A stretch of DNA of 64,000 bases. Origin: Streptomyces griseocarneus. Lineage in GTDB: Bacteria > Actinomycetota > Actinomycetes > Streptomycetales > Streptomycetaceae. The notes beneath the pieces were generated by a model that did not search any database, had not been told where the DNA came from, and worked only from the letters and a program-made list of their open reading frames with translations. This document shows positions 61,144 through 64,000 of the stretch, piece after piece. The DNA is taken from NCBI RefSeq assembly GCF_014655595.1, contig NZ_BNBL01000016.1, positions 1 through 64,000 on the forward strand. Direction: 5' to 3'. Numbering within the stretch: the first letter of the stretch is position 1; each line of letters begins with the position of its first letter. The position numbers were made by a program, and so were the translations under genes.

Positions 61144-61167
61144 CCGGCATGCGGCCGGCACGCCCGC

Positions 61168-61240
61168 GGCAGCGGATCCCGGCGGATGTCAGTGGATCCC
61201 GGCAGGTCCCAGCAGATCCCAAAGGATCCCAACGGAACAA
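61168..61240 (+). repeat. Imperfect short tandem repeats between cpaB and cpaE
   Basis: About six degenerate 10-11 bp units related to GGATCCCAGCA fill the gap between the two genes. They look like slippage products and could affect spacing or mRNA structure upstream of cpaE. Confidence 0.6.
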
Positions 61241-61276
61241 GGTCCAACGGTTGTTGTGGATGGAGGCAGGCCCACG

Positions 61277-62956
61277 GTGACGATCAGAATCCTCCCGGCC
61301 GTCGGCGACCCGGACGCCGCCCGCGCCGTCGGCGGGCTGCTCGGCAGGCTCCCCGGTGCCGAGCCCCTGCGGGCCGTCGGCGACTCGACCCGTCTGCTGG
61401 ACACGCTCGCCGTGCTGGCGGCCGCCTCGGTCGAGGAACTGCCCGAGGTCGTCCTCGTCCACGAGCGCATCGGGCCCGTACCCGCCCTCGAACTCGTCCG
61501 CGACATCGCCCTGCGCTTCCCCGCCACCGGCGTCATCCTGCTCAGCGCCGAGGCCGGCCCCGCGCTGTACGCCGCCGCCATGGACTGCGGCGCGCGCGGC
61601 CTGGCCGCGCTGCCGCCCTCGTACGAGGAACTCGCCGCCCGCGTCCAGGCCGCCGCCCAGTGGGCCACGGGCGTCCGCCGGCACCTGGGCGCCGTGGACG
61701 ACGCCCCGGCGGCCGGCGGCGGGGCGGGCGGCCGGCTCGTCGCGGTCGTCGGCGCCAAGGGCGGGGTCGGTACGACCGTGACCGCCGTGCAGCTCGCCCT
61801 CGCGGCGTGCGCCGCCGGGCGCAGCGTCGCCCTGGCCGACCTGGACCTGCAGTCCGGTGACGTCGCCTCCTATCTGGACGTGCAGTTCCGGCGGTCGGTG
61901 GCCGACCTGGCGGGCATCAGCGACATCTCGCCGCGGGTGCTGCGGGACGCCGTCTTCCCGCACCCCACCGGCCTCGGGCTGCTGCTGGCCCCGGCGGAGG
62001 GCGAGCGCGGCGAGGAGGTCGGCGACCTCGCCTCCCGGCAGATCGCCGCCGCCCTGCGCGGCCGCTACGAAGTCGTGGTCGTCGACTGCGGAACGCAGAT
62101 CACGGCCGCGGGCGCCGCCGTGATCGAAACGGCGGACGTGGCGTTATTGGTCACGACGCCGGACGTGGTGTCCGTACGGGCGGCCAAGCGCATGGTCCGG
62201 ATGTGGGAGCGGCTGCAGATCCGCAAGGCCGAGGAGACGACGACCGTGGTCAACCGCCACACCCGCAACGCCGAGATCCAGCCGGCGCTGGTCGCCCGCA
62301 CCACGGGCACCCGGGCCGCCCGGACCACGGTCCCGGCCGGCTACAAGGAACTGCAGAGCGCGGTCGACTCCGGCCGGATGCAGGACCTGGACGCCCGCTC
62401 CGGCGTCCGGCAGGCGCTGTGGGCGCTGGCCGGCGAGCTGGGCCTGGCCGCGCCGGCGGGCGGCGGCCGGGCCCTGCGCGGCGGCTCGCCCGGCGCCCAC
62501 GCGGGGCGGCGCCGGGCCATAGGAGGTGGCGGCGGCGGTGGTGGCACGGGCCCGGACCAGCTGGCGCCCGTGCCGAGCGGCTCGCTCCTGCCGATGAGCC
62601 GCTTCCGCAGGCGCGGGGGCGGCGACCGCGGCCAGATGGCGGTGGAGTTCGCGGGCGTCCTGCCGCTGATCCTGGTGGCGCTGGCGGTCGTCTGGCAGTG
62701 CGTCCTGGTCGGCTACTCCTTCTCGCTGGCCGGCCACGCCGCCGACAAGGCCGCGCGGGCGGGCGCGGTGGGCCGAGACTGCGCGGCGGCGGCCCGCTCG
62801 GACCTGCCGGGCGCCTGGCGCGGCGAGCCGCGCTGCGGGCCGGACGGGGCCGTGTACCGGGCGAGCGTGCGCCTGCGGGTGCCGGTGCTCTTCCCCGGCT
62901 CGGTCAACTGGCCGTGGCCGGTGGAAAGTACGGCCGGTGTGGCGCGGGAGGACTGA
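61277..62956 (+). CDS. cpaE: CpaE/TadZ-like ATPase fused to a TadE-like pseudopilin, TTA-containing
   Basis: The 559-residue protein joins three parts: a receiver-like N-terminus (about 1-135; PEVVLVHERIGPVPALELVR), a MinD-type ATPase (about 150-400; AVVGAKGGVGTTVTAVQLAL, DLDLQSGDVASYLDV, VVVDCGTQITAAG) and, after a Gly-rich linker, a TadE-like segment (about 449-559; GDRGQMAVEFAGVLPLILVA then a transmembrane helix). CpaE localises the pilus machine; TadE is a minor pseudopilin. Leu290 is TTA (62144-62146). GTG 61277 has GGAGG nine bases upstream. The frame is continuous, so the fusion is real unless an unseen error joined two genes. Confidence 0.85.
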   Translation: MTIRILPAVGDPDAARAVGGLLGRLPGAEPLRAVGDSTRLLDTLAVLAAASVEELPEVVLVHERIGPVPALELVRDIALRFPATGVILLSAEAGPALYAAAMDCGARGLAALPPSYEELAARVQAAAQWATGVRRHLGAVDDAPAAGGGAGGRLVAVVGAKGGVGTTVTAVQLALAACAAGRSVALADLDLQSGDVASYLDVQFRRSVADLAGISDISPRVLRDAVFPHPTGLGLLLAPAEGERGEEVGDLASRQIAAALRGRYEVVVVDCGTQITAAGAAVIETADVALLVTTPDVVSVRAAKRMVRMWERLQIRKAEETTTVVNRHTRNAEIQPALVARTTGTRAARTTVPAGYKELQSAVDSGRMQDLDARSGVRQALWALAGELGLAAPAGGGRALRGGSPGAHAGRRRAIGGGGGGGGTGPDQLAPVPSGSLLPMSRFRRRGGGDRGQMAVEFAGVLPLILVALAVVWQCVLVGYSFSLAGHAADKAARAGAVGRDCAAAARSDLPGAWRGEPRCGPDGAVYRASVRLRVPVLFPGSVNWPWPVESTAGVARED

Positions 62957-62959
62957 GGC

Positions 62960-63493
62960 GTGGTGACGGCGGCGACGCGTTCCGGGCGGCCCGGCGGGCG
63001 CGTGACGGCCCGGCGGGGGCCGCTCGGCCGGGCGGCCGCGGGCCGGGGGTGCCGCGTCCGGGGGCCGGGCTCCGCACACGGCGACGTACGAAGTGGCGGG
63101 CGCGGTCACGGGAGACGGCGGACCGCGGACGGCGGCTCGGCCTCGGTCGAGTTCCTCGGGTTCCTGCCGCTCCTGCTCCTCGTCGGCCTCGCGGCGGTCC
63201 ACCTGGGCCTCGCCGCGTTCGCTGTGCAGCAGGCGGGTACGGGCGCCCGCGCGGCGGCCCGTACCGCCACGCTCGATGCGCCCGGAGCGACCCCCGCCGG
63301 CGCCGGCGGGGCCGCCATGACCGGCTGGGTGGCCTCCCGCGCGGCCGTCGACGCGCCCCGGTGCGCCGCCGGCGCGGGCGAGGTCACCGCCACCGTGACC
63401 GTGGACGTACCCCCGCTGCTTCCCGGCACCGGCTTCACGGTGACCCGGCGCGCCACGATGCCCTGCCCGGCGGAGCCGGCGGTGGCCCGATGA
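62960..63493 (+). CDS. TadE/TadG-like pseudopilin
   Basis: The 177-residue protein has an Arg/Gly-rich N-terminal region of about 57 residues and the TadE signature GGSASVEFLGFLPLLLLVGL with one membrane helix. The extracellular part is Ala-rich (GTGARAAARTATLDAPGATP) and ends TRRATMPCPAEPAVAR. Two cysteines outside may form a disulfide. The GTG start at 62960 has GGAGG nine bases upstream, 3 bp after the fusion gene. Its stop overlaps the cpaF start (ATGA). Confidence 0.82.
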   Translation: MVTAATRSGRPGGRVTARRGPLGRAAAGRGCRVRGPGSAHGDVRSGGRGHGRRRTADGGSASVEFLGFLPLLLLVGLAAVHLGLAAFAVQQAGTGARAAARTATLDAPGATPAGAGGAAMTGWVASRAAVDAPRCAAGAGEVTATVTVDVPPLLPGTGFTVTRRATMPCPAEPAVAR

Positions 63494-64000
63494 GCCTGCG
63501 CGACCGCATCGTCGCCCCCGAGGCGCGGCCCGACGGCCGCGAGCCCGGCCACCTCGTGCCGGTCTACCGGGCGAAGCTGCTGGAGGAGATCGACCTCGCC
63601 GAGATGTCGGCCCTGGCCGCCGGCGAGCGCCGCGGCCGCCTCGAGCGGGTGCTCGGCCACATCATCAGCCGCGAGGGGCCGGTGCTCTCGACCGCCGAGC
63701 GCGACAGCCTCATCCGCCGGGTGGTCGACGAGGCACTGGGCCTGGGGGTGCTGGAGCCGCTCCTCGAGGACCCCTCCGTCACCGAGATCATGGTCAACGG
63801 CCCGGACCAGATCTTCGTCGAGCGGGCCGGCCGGGTGGAGCCGGTGCCGGTGCGCTTCGCCTCGCACGAGCAGCTGATGCAGACCATCGAGCGCATCGTC
63901 TCCACCGTCAACCGCCGCGTGGACGAGTCGAATCCGATGGTGGACGCCCGCCTGCCGAGCGGCGAACGCGTCAACGTGATCATTCCGCCCCTCGCCCTGA
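63490..64000 (+). CDS. cpaF: CpaF/TadA-like pilus assembly ATPase, 5' part only
   Basis: The gene runs off the right edge after 170 codons. The N-terminal domain shows KLLEEIDLAEMSALAAGERR, EALGLGVLEPLLEDPSVTEI, MVNGPDQIFVERAGRVEPVP and RRVDESNPMVDARLPSGERV with NVIIPPLAL, all typical of CpaF-type secretion ATPases. Walker motifs lie outside the window. It powers Flp pilus assembly. ATG 63490 overlaps the previous stop. Confidence 0.93.
   Translation, partial: MSLRDRIVAPEARPDGREPGHLVPVYRAKLLEEIDLAEMSALAAGERRGRLERVLGHIISREGPVLSTAERDSLIRRVVDEALGLGVLEPLLEDPSVTEIMVNGPDQIFVERAGRVEPVPVRFASHEQLMQTIERIVSTVNRRVDESNPMVDARLPSGERVNVIIPPLAL

Overview
The window is high-GC actinomycete DNA, almost certainly a Streptomyces chromosome. 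The codon bias is strongly GC-ending, and GTG and TTG starts are common. Marker genes include a mycothiol S-conjugate amidase, the pccB/pccE acyl-CoA carboxylase pair, an MmpB-like morphogenic membrane peptide and a SapB/AmfS-type lanthipeptide precursor. Rare TTA (bldA) codons also occur. From memory, gene order from about 1 to 31 kb and again from 45 to 51 kb resembles the S. coelicolor region around SCO4921-SCO4979 (accA2, pccE, pccB, birA, cya, hutH, metB, ilvA, greA, mca, DUF255, pck). No alignment was run.

Layout. 0-9.6 kb: acyl-CoA carboxylase subunits, biotin ligase, IclR regulator, Maf, a class B penicillin-binding protein, adenylate cyclase and enoyl-CoA hydratase. 9.7-14.9 kb: a GAF-GGDEF protein, histidine ammonia-lyase and an L,D-transpeptidase lipoprotein. 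15.0-20.4 kb: a patch rich in accessory genes, with a small coupled gene pair whose first member carries an apparent frameshift, an AbiEii-like nucleotidyltransferase with a coupled partner, an orphan class III lanthipeptide precursor and an RHH/Doc toxin-antitoxin pair. 20.5-31.3 kb: MsrA, cystathionine gamma-synthase, a small sigma factor with a MarR regulator, threonine dehydratase, an ABC exporter, GreA, a DUF4307 protein and Mca.

31.36-45.04 kb is the most unusual part. A probable biosynthetic island lies between two 71-bp direct repeats that match at 70 of 71 positions. One repeat is beside the remnant of an IS3-type transposase; the other directly precedes the conserved DUF255 gene. 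The island has a TTA-containing regulator made of two nearly identical LuxR helix-turn-helix domains, an alpha/beta hydrolase, a HisC-type aminotransferase and a divergent EPSP-synthase-family enzyme. It also has two ATP-grasp ligases around a DUF1611 protein, a heme-oxygenase-like diiron enzyme, a PhyH-type Fe/2-oxoglutarate dioxygenase, a PhzF-fold protein lacking the expected catalytic Glu, and an MFS exporter. There is no PKS or NRPS. The parts suggest a small, ATP-grasp-ligated, oxidatively tailored amino-acid or peptide metabolite that I do not recognise.

45-59 kb: DUF255 protein, TetR regulator, hemolysin III, GTP-type PEP carboxykinase, AlaA-like aminotransferase, a D-amino-acid pair (D-aminoacylase and D-serine dehydratase-like enzyme), a lipoprotein, a secreted M14 carboxypeptidase and a secreted trypsin-like protease. 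59.4-64 kb: the start of a Tad/Flp pilus locus (cpaB, a CpaE-TadE fusion, a TadE-like gene and a truncated cpaF), with in-frame TTA codons in two of its genes.

No tRNA, rRNA, CRISPR array, integrase or recognisable riboswitch was seen.
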